DNA of 64,000 bases from CAWEWH01 sp963812775. GTDB lineage: Bacteria; Pseudomonadota; Alphaproteobacteria; Rhizobiales; Beijerinckiaceae. A program made the translations under genes and the position numbers. Location of the stretch: contig CAWEWH010000009.1 in the NCBI GenBank assembly GCA_963812775.1, positions 124,001-188,000 of the forward strand. The letters are read 5' to 3'. Below, in pieces: positions 23,733 through 34,394 of this stretch. The notes under the pieces were generated by a model. That model saw only the letters and a list, made by a program, of their open reading frames with translations. It did no database searches and was not told where the DNA came from. The first letter of the stretch is position 1; the number at the start of each line of letters is the position of its first letter.

Positions 23733-24965
23733 TTACGAGCCGGTCAGCGTGCCGTCGAGCACCGGGCCAAACAGATCCCACTTCTCGCCCTTGAACTTCA
23801 TGAGCTGCATCTGCTCGATCGGGAAGAAGTCGGTCGGACCGGTATTGGCCTTCACGCCCGGCAGGAACATGCCGATCTCGAAGTTCTTGAGGTTGGCGGC
23901 CTCCTTCATGATGTTCTCGCGAGTGAGGTTGTCGCCAGCCTGCTCGAGCACCTTGACCATCGCCTGCGCCACGATGAAGCCGTAGGCGTTCGAAGCGTCC
24001 TCTTTGTTGCCGTCCGGATAGTACTTGTCCATGAAGGCGATGTACTCCTTCATGGCCGCATCGTCCTTCCACTGCGGATCGGTTGGATCCTTGAAGTAGG
24101 CCGACGAGATGATGTCCTGGGAATTCTCATAGCCAGCCGGCTTGATCGTGCCACCAACCGAGGCCGCCACGTTGTTGAGAATGTGGACCGGCTTCCAGCC
24201 GATCTCGGCCATCTTCTTGATCGACTGCGCCGCGAACTTCGGGATCGTCACGTTGTAGAACAGGTCGGCGCCCGAAGCCTTGAGCTGCACGATCTGCAAG
24301 TCGATCGTGGGATCGGCGGGCTCGTAGCTGACTTCCTTGACGATCATGGTCGCGGCCTTCGCGCCGAGCCCGTCCTTCAGGCCCTTGACGTAGTCCTTAC
24401 CGTAGTCGTCGTTCTGATAGAGGATGGCGATCTTGGCGCTCGGGTGGTTCTGTTGAATCCACTTGGCGTAGATGCGCCCCTCGCTCTGGTAGTTGGGCTG
24501 CCAGCCCATGGTCCACGGGAAGTTCTTGGGGTCGCCCCACTTGGTGGCGCCGGTGGCCACGAAAAGCTGCGGGACCTTCTTGGCGTTGAGGTACTTCTGG
24601 ATCGCCGTGTTGGTCGGCGTGCCGAGCGGGTTGAACATCAGGAGCACTTCGTCACCCTCGACGAGCTTGCGCACTTGCTCCACGGCCTTGGGCGGACTGT
24701 AGCCGTCGTCGTAGCTTACAAAGTTGATCTTGCGGCCTTTGATGCCGCCCTTGTCGTTGATCATCTTGAAATAGGCAGCCTCTGCCTTGCCGATGACGCC
24801 GTAGGACGATGCCGGGCCGCTATAGGGCATCGTGTTGCCGATCTTGATCTCGGTGTCGGTCGCACCGGTGTCGTAGTTCTTCTGCGCCAGGGCCGGCGCG
24901 GCCATCAAGGCCACGGCAGCGCCCGCCAGGACGGCGGGTCTCATCAATCCGATTATCGTTCGCAT
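23733..24965 (-). CDS. Branched-chain amino acid-type ABC transporter substrate-binding protein
   Basis: 410 aa. Signal peptide to about residue 28 (LAGAAVALMAAPALAQ), then a type I periplasmic binding fold: ‘TEIKIGNTMPYSGPASSYG’, ‘GGIKGRKINFVSYDDGYSP’, ‘ILYQNDDYGKDYVKGLKDGL’ (in part). LivJ/LivK-like, but this subclass also includes binders of aromatic acids, urea or amides, so the ligand is open. It is the last gene of livGFHMJ, 61 bases after livM, with its own GGGAGAG ribosome binding site and a terminator. Confidence 0.9.
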   Translation of the reverse strand: MRTIIGLMRPAVLAGAAVALMAAPALAQKNYDTGATDTEIKIGNTMPYSGPASSYGVIGKAEAAYFKMINDKGGIKGRKINFVSYDDGYSPPKAVEQVRKLVEGDEVLLMFNPLGTPTNTAIQKYLNAKKVPQLFVATGATKWGDPKNFPWTMGWQPNYQSEGRIYAKWIQQNHPSAKIAILYQNDDYGKDYVKGLKDGLGAKAATMIVKEVSYEPADPTIDLQIVQLKASGADLFYNVTIPKFAAQSIKKMAEIGWKPVHILNNVAASVGGTIKPAGYENSQDIISSAYFKDPTDPQWKDDAAMKEYIAFMDKYYPDGNKEDASNAYGFIVAQAMVKVLEQAGDNLTRENIMKEAANLKNFEIGMFLPGVKANTGPTDFFPIEQMQLMKFKGEKWDLFGPVLDGTLTGS

Positions 24966-25026
24966 TCTCTCTCTCCCTTGCTCTTCGCGCCGACCCAGGC
25001 AGAGCGCTGGTCGGCAGCTTGAGGCT

Positions 25027-26062
25027 TCAATGACGTGGGCCTAACGCTCTCATGACCGTCCGGACAAGGCCCGCAGCCCCGGAAGGCATGACATATATCA
25101 ACAGGATCAGGAAGACGCCGTAAATTGCGCCCGACAGCCCCTTGGAGAAGCTCTCGGCGACATTGGGCACGATAGAGCACGAAGGCGCCGCCGAACAGTG
25201 CCCCGGGGATCCAGCCGACCCCGCCGACCACGAGGCCAACGAACAGCAGAACCGATAACGCGAATGTGAAACTGTCTGGCGCGACGAACTGAATCACGAT
25301 GGCCCCCAAGCGCGCCTGCGACGCCCGTGTAGGCGGCACTCACCCCGAAGGCCAGCGTCTTATAGAGGCCCACGTCGATGCCCATCGTGCGGGCAGCCAC
25401 GACGTTGTCGCGGATGGCCATCATGGCCCGGCCGGTGCGGCTGTTAATGATGTTCTTGGCAAAAATGTAGAGGGCGAAGCCGACCACGAGGGTGAAATAG
25501 TAGAGCCACTGGTCCTGGCTCAGCTTGAGGCCGAAGGGTGCGTCAGGCTTGTTGATGACGATGCCCTGCACGCCGCCCGTCCAATGTTCCAGCGGCGTGA
25601 GCTTGAGAATCTGAGGCGCCGCTACAGCGAGCCCGAACGTGGCGAGCGCCAGATAGATGCCTTCCAGCCGCAACGCCGGGAAGCCGAACAGGAAGCCGAC
25701 AATGAAGCAGATGATCGCCGCAACCGGCAATGTCCACACGTAGGACACGCCGAACTGGTCCATGAGGATCGCCGCCGTGTAGGCGCCGATGGCGTAGAAG
25801 GCGCTGTGCCCAAGGGAGAACTGTCCGTTGATGCCGGTCAGTAGGTTCAGCCCCATAATGGCGATGGCGTAGATCATCACCTGGGTGAGCTGGAAGAGAT
25901 GGAAGTTCTTCAAGTAGCCGGGAACACCCAGATCAGCAGCGGGAACACGAGCGCCACCGCAAGCAGCACCAGCGTGATCCACGGGATGCGCCAACCCGGG
26001 GCGCTGGCCTGTGGTGTAAGGGTTTTGGCGGCGCTGCCGCTTGCCGATGTCTCGACGCTCAT
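25027..26062 (-). pseudogene. livM: Branched-chain amino acid ABC transporter permease LivM, three frameshifts
   Basis: The full LivM can be read only by switching frame three times. Start MSVETSASGS at 26062; frame lost near 25919 at ‘WVFP/GYLKNF’ (one base missing); main part ‘MIYAIAIMGLNLLTGINGQF’ and ‘RAMMAIRDNVVAARTMGID’; second shift near 25305 in a G run at ‘GALG/AIVIQF’; third near 25172 at ‘AFVL/VPNVAESF’; end ‘LILLIYVMPSGAAGL...GPRH’ at 25027. No residues are otherwise lost, so sequencing indels are as likely as a real pseudogene. Inner-membrane subunit of the transporter; ATG lies four bases after livH. Confidence 0.8.
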
Positions 26063-26066
26063 CTCG

Positions 26067-26943
26067 CTACACCCTGCTCACCGCGACCTTGCCGAACAAG
26101 CCGCCCGGCTTCAACAACAGCACGATCACGATGATGGTGAGCGCGATGCTGAGCTTCAGCTCGCCGCCGATCACCGGGATGAAGGTCCCCGCCAGGTTTT
26201 CGATGACGCCCATCGAGCAATCCGCCGACGACGGCCCCGCCAGGGCTGTTGAGGCCGCCGAGAACGGCGCCCGCAAAGCCGTAGAGCAGGATGCCCAGCA
26301 TCATGTTGGGTTCGAGAAACACGACGGGAGCGATCATCATGCCGGCCACCGCCCCGATGGCCGCCGCCATGCCCCAGCCGAGCGCGACCATCCATCCGAC
26401 ACGGACGCCGACCAATTGCGCCGAGGCCGGATTGTCGGCCGCCGCCCGCATGGCCAAGCCGATGCGCGTGTATGAAAAGAACACGTAGAGCGCGACCAGG
26501 AGCAAGAGCGTGATGACGATCATGCCGAGCTGATGGGAGCCGAGCAGACCGCCGAACATCGAGCGGTTGCCGAAAGGTGTCGGGAACTGCTTGATGAGAA
26601 AGTCCCAAATGAAGCCGGCGCCGCTGTTGAGAATGGCGAGAAGCCCGATGAATACCACGACGTGGCTGAGGATCGGCGCGTCATGAATCGGCCGAAAGAT
26701 CACGCGCTCGATGATGACGCCGGCTACAAACGATATGGCGATCGTGACGACGAAGGCGACCCAATAGGGCATGCCCCATTGGATGAGCTGCCAGGCGATG
26801 AAGGTCGAGAACATCGCCATTTCGCCTTGCGCGAAATTGAGGTGGCCGATGGCCTGATAGATCATGACGACGGCGAGCGCCACGCAGGCGTAGATCGCGC
26901 CGGTGGCGAGGCCTGCCAAGACTTGCTGGACGAAAAGCTCCAT
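26067..26943 (-). CDS. livH: Branched-chain amino acid ABC transporter permease LivH, one frameshift
   Basis: About 292 aa when repaired. MELFVQQVLAGLATGAIYAC, ‘IGHLNFAQGEMAMFSTFIAW’ and ‘GFAGAVLGGLNSPGGAVVGG’ are typical of LivH. Near 26213 the frame shifts by one base between ‘VVGGLL’ and ‘GVIENLAGTFIPVIGG’; the C-terminal ‘KPGGLFGKVAVSRV’ is in the second frame. About eight membrane segments are expected. It pairs with LivM in the inner membrane. Confidence 0.85.
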
Positions 26944-26960
26944 GGCGTTCCTCGTTCCGC

Positions 26961-27670
<710 letters not shown>

Positions 27671-27674
<4 letters not shown>

Positions 27675-28475
27675 GCGGCCTCCGTACCGAGATAGGCGCT
27701 GATCACGTCGGGATCGGCCTGGACCTGGGCCGGCGTCCCCTCGGCGATCTTCTTGCCGAAGTTCAGGGCGACAACCTTGTCGGACACCGACATCACGAGG
27801 CTCATGTGATGCTCGACGAGCAGGATCGACAGCTTCCGATCGTCGCGAATGTGCTTGATGACGCTGCCGAGCTCATGCACCTCCTCGTGATTGAGCCCGG
27901 AGGCCGGCTCGTCGAGGAGGAGAAGCTCCGGCTCGATGGCGAGCGCCCGGGCGAGCTCGACGCGTTTTTGGGTGCCGAACGGCAGGTCGGCGACGAGCTT
28001 GCGGGCGACCGAGGTCGAAATCGAGATAGTTGATCAGTTCCCACGTCGTGGCGTCGAGCCCCTCCTCCTCCCGTTTCGTCCAGGGAAGGCGCAGGCCGTT
28101 GCTGACGAGATCGGTCGAGGTCCGCGAGTGACCGCCGATCTTGATGTTGTCGAAGACCGTCAGGTTGCGGAACAGCGCCAGGTTCTGGAAGGTGCGGCCG
28201 ATGCCGAGCGTGGCGATGCCGTTGGCCGGCACGGTGAGCAGCGAGCGGCCCTTGAACAGGATGTCGCCCGCGCTCGGGATGTAGAGCCGGCTGAGACAGT
28301 TGAACAGCGTCGTCTTGCCGGCGCCGTTGGGGCCGATAAGCCCGACGATCAGCCCGGGCTCGATGGTGAACGAGACCCCGTCGAGCGCCATGATGCCGCC
28401 GAAACGCACGATCACGTCCTCGACCGCAAGCAGCGGTTCGCCGCCTGGCGATCCCTGCACGGTGGGGGTCCTCAT
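27671..28475 (-). CDS. livG: Branched-chain amino acid ABC transporter ATP-binding protein LivG, one frameshift
   Basis: About 268 aa when repaired. The N-terminal frame has Walker A GPNGAGKTTLFN and ‘GIGRTFQNLALFRNLTVFDN’; near 28014 it shifts, and ‘LPFGTQKRVELARALA’, Walker B ELLLLDEPASGLN and ‘SILLVEHHMSLVMSVSD’ follow in the second frame. ‘GRTFQN’ and ‘EHHM’ mark LivG. The ATG at 28475 (MRTPTVQGSP) begins the operon; 28476-28683 upstream contains no gene. Confidence 0.85.
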
Positions 28476-28683
28476 GATGGGCGTCCGTCCCGCGCGCCGC
28501 CCGAACGGTGGGGGGGTCCAAGACAAGGCAGGCCGGACGATGTCCGGGAAAAGGCAGGGCGCAACGTGTTCCTCCTCCGCCGGTCGTTCTCGCGGCAATC
28601 GCGCCGGGCGCCGGTCAGGGCCGCACCATAGGGGCAAGGGGGCGAAGGCAGAAGCAAAAAATTCAGGCGCCCTTCGAGCGGGG

Positions 28684-29001
28684 TTAATCCAGAAACGGCA
28701 AGAAGAACTCGTCGATCGACAGGGCGCCGCCCGGGTGCGTGCGCACCTTGCATGAGCCGGTTCGGAAAGACAGTTGTCCTTTCGCGTTCACGACGTTGAG
28801 GACCAGATCGGTGCCGACAAGGCCGGGCGCGAACCCTTCCTCATTGACCTCCAACACCCTGATCGAGCGCGCCGTGTCGAGCCTCTCGGCGATGCGCGAC
28901 AGGCACAGTGCAGCCCCCTTCGACATCTGCACAACGTCGGCGCGCGCGCCGGCGGCAAGCGCAAGACCGAGCGTCAGGGGAAGGATGGCGCGACCTGGCA
29001 T
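28684..29001 (-). CDS. Hypothetical secreted protein, 105 aa
   Basis: Not recognised. An N-terminal signal peptide (AILPLTLGLALAAGARA, cleavage near residue 21) precedes about 84 residues with two cysteines (C33, C84 approximately) that could form a disulfide. ‘SKGAALCLSRIAERLD’ is a helix; ‘LVLNVVNAKGQLSFRTGSCK’ looks like beta strands. It stands alone between the liv operon and the divergent gene at 29082. Confidence 0.6.
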   Translation of the reverse strand: MPGRAILPLTLGLALAAGARADVVQMSKGAALCLSRIAERLDTARSIRVLEVNEEGFAPGLVGTDLVLNVVNAKGQLSFRTGSCKVRTHPGGALSIDEFFLPFLD

Positions 29002-29081
29002 GGCCCATGATAGACGATGCCCGAGCAGGGCTGTAGATAGCGGTCGTCCCCTTCATTGATAGGCTCCCCAATAGGTTCCCC

Positions 29082-31163
29082 GTGAGAGCGATCGTTTATC
29101 CGGCCACCATCTTTTTGTCGGCCGTGCTCCTCTTCTTGGTCCAGCCCATTGTCGCCAAGCAGATTTGCCCTGGTTCGGGGGCTCGGCGAGCGTGTGGACA
29201 ACGTGCCTCTTCTTCTTCCAGTTGTTGCTTCTCGTTGGCTATTCCTACGCCCATGCGCTGACCCGCTGGGCGTCGCCGCGACGCCAGGTCATCATTCACT
29301 GCCTCCTTCTGGCCGTCAGCCTGGCATCGCTGCCGGTCATCGCCGCGGCGGCATGGAAGGAGGGTGATGGCGAGCCTGCCTTGCGCATCCTGGCGCTGCT
29401 CGCGAGCGTGGTCGGGCTGCCCTACTTCCTCCTCGCCACCACGAGTCCGCTCGTCCAGGCTTGGTATGCGCGCAGCATGGGTTCGCCGTATCGGCTCTTC
29501 GCGCTGTCCAACGCCGCCTCGCTGCTCGGCCTCCTGGCCTATCCCTTCCTGCTCGAGCCTGCGCTGACGACGGCCACACAGGCTTGGCTGTGGTCGGCCG
29601 GCTATGTGCTCTTCGTACTCCTGTGCGGTGCCGCTGCCTGGACCAGCCTTGGCACGGTCGCGGTCACGGCGGCGCCTGGCGGTGATGGCGATCCGCTGAT
29701 CCCCGAAGATGCGGCCGCCCCTGGCTCGCCCGTGACGCTCGCCATGACGGTGAGCTGGATCGTGCTTGCGGCGCTGGGCTCGCTGGCGCTCGTCTCGGTC
29801 ACCGCTTTCATCTCCCAGAGCATCGCCTCGATTCCGCTCATCTGGATCGTGCCGCTCACCATCTATCTCATCACCTTCATCATCGCCTTCGAAGGCCGAA
29901 ATCCCCGTGCATGGCTGGCCCGTGGCGGTGCCGGCCCTGGTCCTCGCCGGCGCCATGATCGTCGCGCGACAGAACGAGGATTTCATCACCAATTTCCCGC
30001 TGTCGCTGCCGCTCTTCCTTGCCGGGCTGTTCTTCGTCTGCTTGCTCTGCCATGGCGAGCTCGCTGCCTCGAAGCCGCATCCGCGCCGTCTCACTTATTT
30101 CTACCTCATGGTGTCGCTCGGCGGGGCGCTCGGCTCCCTCGGCGGCAGCGTGCTCGCGCCGGCCGTGCTCAACGGCGATTTCGAGCTGCCGCTCATTCTC
30201 ACGGCGGTGGGCTTTGCCTTTGCGTGGCAGATCAGGCGCGGACCGGAGCCGGTGATCAGCGTCGTCGTCGCCCTCGTGGCGGCGAGCGCCATGCTCGGCA
30301 TGTCGGTGAAGTCCATTCACGATCAGATCAAGGGCACGCGGCTCTTGGCGCGCAATTTCTACGCCTCGCTGAGGGTGATGGACACCGGCGAGGACAAGGT
30401 GCGGCGCCGGCAACTGGAACATGGCGGCATCGAGCACGGCGCGCAGTTCCTCGACCCGGCGCGGCGCCACACGCCCCTCACCTACTACGGACCGCGCTCC
30501 GGCATCGGCCTCGCCATCGCCCGCCAGCGCGAGCTTGCGGCCGGCCGGCCGCTGTCGATCGGCGTCGTCGGCCTCGGCGCCGGCACGCTCGCCGCCTGGG
30601 GGGAGCCCGGCGGCAAGGTGAAGTTCTACGAGATCAACCCGCGTGTGCTCTCCATCGCCAACAGCGAGTTCTTCTTCCTGGCCGACGCCATGGCCAGCAA
30701 GACGCAGGTGGAGACGGCGCTCGGCGATGCGCGCCTGGTCATGGAACGAGAGCCGCCGCAGCGCTTCGACGTGCTCGCCGTCGACGCCTTTTCGGGCGAC
30801 GCCATCCCCATGCATCTCCTGACGCGCGAAGCCATGGCCATCTACCGCCGGCACGTCGCCGAGGGGGGCGTTCTCGCCATCCATATCTCCAACAAGTTCG
30901 TCGAGCTCGGCCCGGCGGTCGGCGCTCTGGCGCGCGATGCCAAGCTCGACGCGCGCGTCGTCGATCACGACGCCGAAGAGGAGGACGAAGACGGCCAGAA
31001 CGCGTCGAGCTGGGTGATCCTGCCGCTCGCCGCGGCATGGTGGGAGGGCGGCGAGGCGGCCGGCAAGGCAAAGCCCCTGTCAGTGCCCGACGGCCAGGCC
31101 GTCTGGACCGACGACTTCAACAATCTGGCCGCCGCCGTGCGCCTACCGCGCCGCGACGACTAG
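29082..31163 (+). CDS. Fused membrane/spermidine-synthase-like protein, two frameshifts
   Basis: About 690 aa when repaired. The N-terminal half is a multi-spanning membrane domain (VRAIVYPATIFLSAVLLFLV, then ‘TTCLFFFQLLLLVGYSYAHA’ and further segments to about residue 390). The C-terminal part is a Rossmann methyltransferase fold of the spermidine synthase family: ‘LTYYGPRSGIGLA’, the glycine motif IGVVGLGAGTLAAWG, ‘VKFYEINPRVLSIAN’ and ‘VLAVDAFSGDAIPMHLLT’. Frame shifts occur near 29163 (a missing T at ‘QI/LPWFGG’) and near 29905 (before ‘VAVPALVLAGAM’). The GTG start at 29082 follows AGG. Such fused proteins are common in Rhizobiales; whether they make polyamines is not known. Confidence 0.75.
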
Positions 31164-31164
31164 C

Positions 31165-31271
31165 GCATGATCCCGAAAAGTGTGAGCGGTTTTCGGATAA
31201 GATCATGCGCAGAAATCAAGACCCTTCGCATGATCCCGAAAAGTGTGAGCGGTTTTCGGACAAGATCATGC
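31165..31271. repeat. Two tandem GCATGATCCCGAAAAG palindromes
   Basis: Copies at 31165-31208 and 31228-31271, each 44 bp, differ at one base (GGATAAG versus GGACAAG). The first begins two bases after the stop of the gene at 29082-31163. They lie 3' of that gene and the rest of the gap to 31411 contains no gene. Confidence 0.85.
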
Positions 31272-31411
31272 GCCAAATCAAAAACCTAGAGCACGCCACG
31301 GGGGTGTCGGTTGCTGGAGGGTGAACGGCGAACCGTCGATTTCCGCCGATCGGTTGGCGCGATGTTGACGCGCCGCCGCCCATGATACCGGCCTCGCGCG
31401 GGCCAACGTCC

Positions 31412-31735
31412 ATGAGCCTCATTCTCAAATCCATTGCCGCCTTCGGCATCGGCGTCGGGGCGGTTGCCGGGGTTCAGAGCCTCTGGGTCAGCTCGGTGAT
31501 GGGCCATATGCGCACGGATGCCTTCCGGGCGTCGAGCCGGCTGCCGGACATGAAGCCGGTGAACTTCCCGAAATTCGACGCGAGCCGGCTTGGCGCATTC
31601 ACCTCCCCCAAGCTCGATCCCAAGATTGGCCAGGATGCCTGGCGCGGAACCCTTAACCGGCAAATCGATCAGTCGATCCGCGCCGGCAACATGGTGCCGC
31701 GGATCCACCGTCCGGCGGGCATGCCGAGATACTGA
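31412..31735 (+). CDS. Hypothetical single-span protein, 107 aa
   Basis: Not recognised. A membrane segment or uncleaved signal lies at residues 4-25 (LKSIAAFGIGVGAVAGVQSL); the rest is a basic, proline-containing tail (‘LPDMKPVNFPKFDASRLGAF’). ATG at 31412 preferred to an upstream in-frame ATG at 31382 since the hydrophobic segment then starts normally. Single gene. Confidence 0.55.
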   Translation: MSLILKSIAAFGIGVGAVAGVQSLWVSSVMGHMRTDAFRASSRLPDMKPVNFPKFDASRLGAFTSPKLDPKIGQDAWRGTLNRQIDQSIRAGNMVPRIHRPAGMPRY

Positions 31736-31802
31736 CGCACAATCGTCGACGGCCGGGGATCGCTTTCCGTCGGCCGCCGTCCGCTAACGTCTATCGTCAC
31801 TG

Positions 31803-31979
31803 CTATCCGGTGAGCTTATTCCACTGCACCTTGACCCAGGCGGTGAAATCGTTGGTGTTCTTGCTTACCACGTCCCAATTCACCATCGGCTTCTGGTCAG
31901 CAGGCACTCTCGTGTCCGCGACATAGGCACCGCCGACGGTCAAGAGCGCACCGAGAATAATGCCGAGAATGAGGCGCAT
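31803..31979 (-). CDS. Small single-span protein, 58 aa
   Basis: MRLILGIILGALLTVGGAYV is a signal/anchor; the remaining 38 residues (‘DTRVPADQKPMVNWDVVSKN’ then ‘FTAWVKVQWNKLTG’) are probably periplasmic. Short proteins of this form are widespread in Rhizobiales with no known role. The ATG has GGGAGA upstream with a six-base spacer; the upstream in-frame extension runs through a degenerate palindrome and is rejected. Confidence 0.6.
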   Translation of the reverse strand: MRLILGIILGALLTVGGAYVADTRVPADQKPMVNWDVVSKNTNDFTAWVKVQWNKLTG

Positions 31980-32068
31980 GGCGATCTCCCTGCCCGATGG
32001 CGTCGGGCCGAAACGTAGCAAATTAATGGCAAGACCGCGAATGACAGCCTTTTGACTTTGTTGCTCGC

Positions 32069-32167
32069 GCATGATCCCGAAAAGCGCGCGGCTTTTGGAC
32101 GAGTTCATGCGCCAAACCAACATCCTAGAGCATGATCCGGTTTCAATGGAACCGGATCATGCTCTAG
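32069..32167. repeat. Degenerate GCATGATCCCGAAAAG copy and an 18-bp-arm palindrome
   Basis: 32069-32112 is a diverged copy of the 44-bp palindrome. 32125-32167 is a different perfect palindrome: CTAGAGCATGATCCGGTT and its complement with a seven-base loop (32143-32149). They fill the gap before the gene at 32207. Confidence 0.85.
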
Positions 32168-32206
32168 AGTGCGCCCGCATTCGCGGGGTGAGGTACGGGG
32201 CCGTTC

Positions 32207-33058
32207 ATGCGGGCAAGCGCTGAGCCGCAGGTCCTTGCGGCAGGCTTCACGTTTCTGGAGGCGCCGCGCTGGCACCAGGGTCGGCTGTGGTGTTCCGACT
32301 TCTATGACCATCGCGTGCTTGCCGTCGACGAGCGCGGGACCGTGGAGACCGTCATAAAGGTGCCCAAACAGCCCTCCGGCCTGGGCTGGACGCGGGAGGG
32401 CGCCCTGCTCATCGTCTCCATGCTGGACAGGATGCTCATGCGCTTCGACGGCGGAACGCTGAATCCCTTCGCCGACCTCGGCGGCGTCGCCACCGGACCC
32501 TGCAATGACATGGTGGTGGACGCCAAGGGCCGCGCCTATGTGGGCAATTTCGGCTACGACCGGCACGGCGGCGAGGCGCCGCGCAATGCCGCCATGGCGC
32601 GGGTCGATCCGGACGGCAGCGTCCATATGGCGGCCGACGACCTCGGCTTTCCCAACGGCACCGTCATCACGCCGGACGGCAAGACGCTGATCGTGGCCGA
32701 GACCTTCGCCAACCGGCTCACGGCCTTCAACGTCGCGGCCGATGGCACGCTGTCGAAACGCCGCATTTTCGCGACCATCGAGGGCATGCGCCCCGACGGC
32801 ATCTGCCTCGATGCCGAAGGCGCCGTGTGGGTGGCTGATGCGGGCGGCGGACGCGCCCTGCGTCTGCGCGAGGGCGGCACCGTCACCGACACCATTCCGC
32901 TTGCGCCGCGGCACGCCTATGCCTGCATGCTGGGCGGCGATGACGGCAAGACGCTTTTCCTGCTAACGAGCAGCGCCAGCGGCCCGGCTACTGCCGCCAC
33001 GAGGGATGCCCGTGTCGAGATCGTCCGGGTCGCGGTTCCACATGCCGGCCTGCCCTAG
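32207..33058 (+). CDS. SMP-30/gluconolactonase/LRE family protein
   Basis: 283 aa six-bladed beta-propeller. Metal-site and blade motifs visible: ‘FLEAPRWHQGRLWCSDFYD’ (the Glu near residue 18), ‘GPCNDMVVDAKGRAYVGNFG’ (Asn/Asp), ‘FPNGTVITPDGKTLIVAET’ and ‘PDGICLDAEGAVWVADA’ (catalytic Asp). These enzymes hydrolyse sugar or other lactones; the substrate is not predictable. It precedes the aminotransferase gene by 18 bases, so both may share a transcript. Confidence 0.85.
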   Translation: MRASAEPQVLAAGFTFLEAPRWHQGRLWCSDFYDHRVLAVDERGTVETVIKVPKQPSGLGWTREGALLIVSMLDRMLMRFDGGTLNPFADLGGVATGPCNDMVVDAKGRAYVGNFGYDRHGGEAPRNAAMARVDPDGSVHMAADDLGFPNGTVITPDGKTLIVAETFANRLTAFNVAADGTLSKRRIFATIEGMRPDGICLDAEGAVWVADAGGGRALRLREGGTVTDTIPLAPRHAYACMLGGDDGKTLFLLTSSASGPATAATRDARVEIVRVAVPHAGLP

Positions 33059-33076
33059 AATGCTGAGGAGTTGCCT

Positions 33077-34300
33077 ATGGACGCTACGCATGACCTGAAG
33101 TCGGGGAACAGCATCGCCGTGCGCAACGGCCGCGAGTTCCTGAGCATTCCCGGACCGACGACGATCCCCGACGAAGTCCTCGGCGCCATGCACCGGGCGG
33201 CGATCGACATTTATTCGGGCGAGTTGCTCGGGCTCACGAAGAGTTGCCACGAGGATCTGCCCAAGATCTTCCGCACCAAGGCACCCGTCTACATGTACAT
33301 CGCCAACGGCCACGGCGCCTGGGAGGCGGCGCTGACCAACACCCTGTCGCGCGGCGACAAGATCCTGGTGCTGGAGAGCGGCCGCTTCGCGGTCGGCTGG
33401 GGCGAGATGGGCGCCCAGATGGGCATCGAGGTGGAGATCCTGCCGGGCGACATCCGCCGCGCCGTCGATCCCGCCGCCGTCAAGGCGCGCCTCGCCGCCG
33501 ACAAGGGCGGCACCATCAAGGCCATCCTCGTGGTGCAGGTGGACACGGCCTCCGGCGTCTTCAACGACATCCCGGCCATCCGCCGGGCGATCGCCGACAC
33601 CGGCCACGAGGCGCTGCTCATGGTCGACACCATCGCGTCCCTGGCCATCATGCCCTTCGAGATGGACCAGTGGGGCATCGACGTGTCGGTGGGCGCCTCC
33701 CAGAAGGGGCTGATGATGACGCCGGGGCTGAGCTTCGTGGCTGCCGGCCCACGTGCCAAGGCCGCGCACGCCAAGGCCGACTTGCGCACCCGCTATTGGG
33801 ACTGGACGGCGCGCGAGGGCCATGAGCACTACAACAGGTATTGCGGCACGGCGCCGGAGCACCTGCTGTTCGGCCTGCGCAAAGCCCTCGACATGATCTT
33901 CGAGGAAGGCCTCGAGAGCATTTTCGAACGGCACCGGCTGCTGGCCGGCGCGGTGCGCCGCGCCGTCGACACCTGGGCCAGCGAGGGCGCCCTGGAATAC
34001 AACATCCTCAAGGCCGAGGAACGCGCCAATTCTGTCACCACCATCCGCACCGAGCAAGGCGCCGCTCTGCAGCGCTATTGCAAGACGAAATGCGGTGTCG
34101 TCCTGGGCACCGCCATCGGCGACCTGCGCGGGCGCGGCTTCCGCATCGCCCATATGGGGCACGTCAACGCGCCGATGGTTCTCGGCACCTTGGGAGCCGC
34201 CGAGATGGGTCTCGTGGCGCTGGGCATTCCGCACGGGCGCGGCGGCGTCGACGCCGCCGTGCAATGGCTCGGCAGCCAAGTGCCGCCGGATAGTGCTTAG
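33077..34300 (+). CDS. Class V aminotransferase (serine/alanine-glyoxylate aminotransferase-like)
   Basis: 407 aa, PLP enzyme of fold type I. The PLP lysine is K210 in VGASQKGLMM; ‘FLSIPGPTTIPDEVLGAMHR’ at the start and ‘VDTIASLAIMPFEMDQWGID’ before the lysine are family features. Likely a transaminase using glyoxylate or pyruvate as acceptor. The ATG at 33077 is fixed by GAGGAG with a six-base spacer; the TTG at 33071 lies too close. Downstream of the SMP-30 gene. Confidence 0.85.
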   Translation: MDATHDLKSGNSIAVRNGREFLSIPGPTTIPDEVLGAMHRAAIDIYSGELLGLTKSCHEDLPKIFRTKAPVYMYIANGHGAWEAALTNTLSRGDKILVLESGRFAVGWGEMGAQMGIEVEILPGDIRRAVDPAAVKARLAADKGGTIKAILVVQVDTASGVFNDIPAIRRAIADTGHEALLMVDTIASLAIMPFEMDQWGIDVSVGASQKGLMMTPGLSFVAAGPRAKAAHAKADLRTRYWDWTAREGHEHYNRYCGTAPEHLLFGLRKALDMIFEEGLESIFERHRLLAGAVRRAVDTWASEGALEYNILKAEERANSVTTIRTEQGAALQRYCKTKCGVVLGTAIGDLRGRGFRIAHMGHVNAPMVLGTLGAAEMGLVALGIPHGRGGVDAAVQWLGSQVPPDSA

Positions 34301-34394
34301 CGTGTGATCCCTTGCAATCGAAGCGTCGCCTGCATTTCCTTCGCGCGCGCTTCGAGGCTCGCTCACTGGCGTCTCAGCATGAGGGACATTGAGG

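Noticed and set aside
31165..31271. Possible short CRISPR-like array (two 44-bp repeats with a 19-bp gap)
   Set aside because: Only two copies, each a palindrome, no spacer set and no cas genes; it is the dispersed Rhizobiales repeat.
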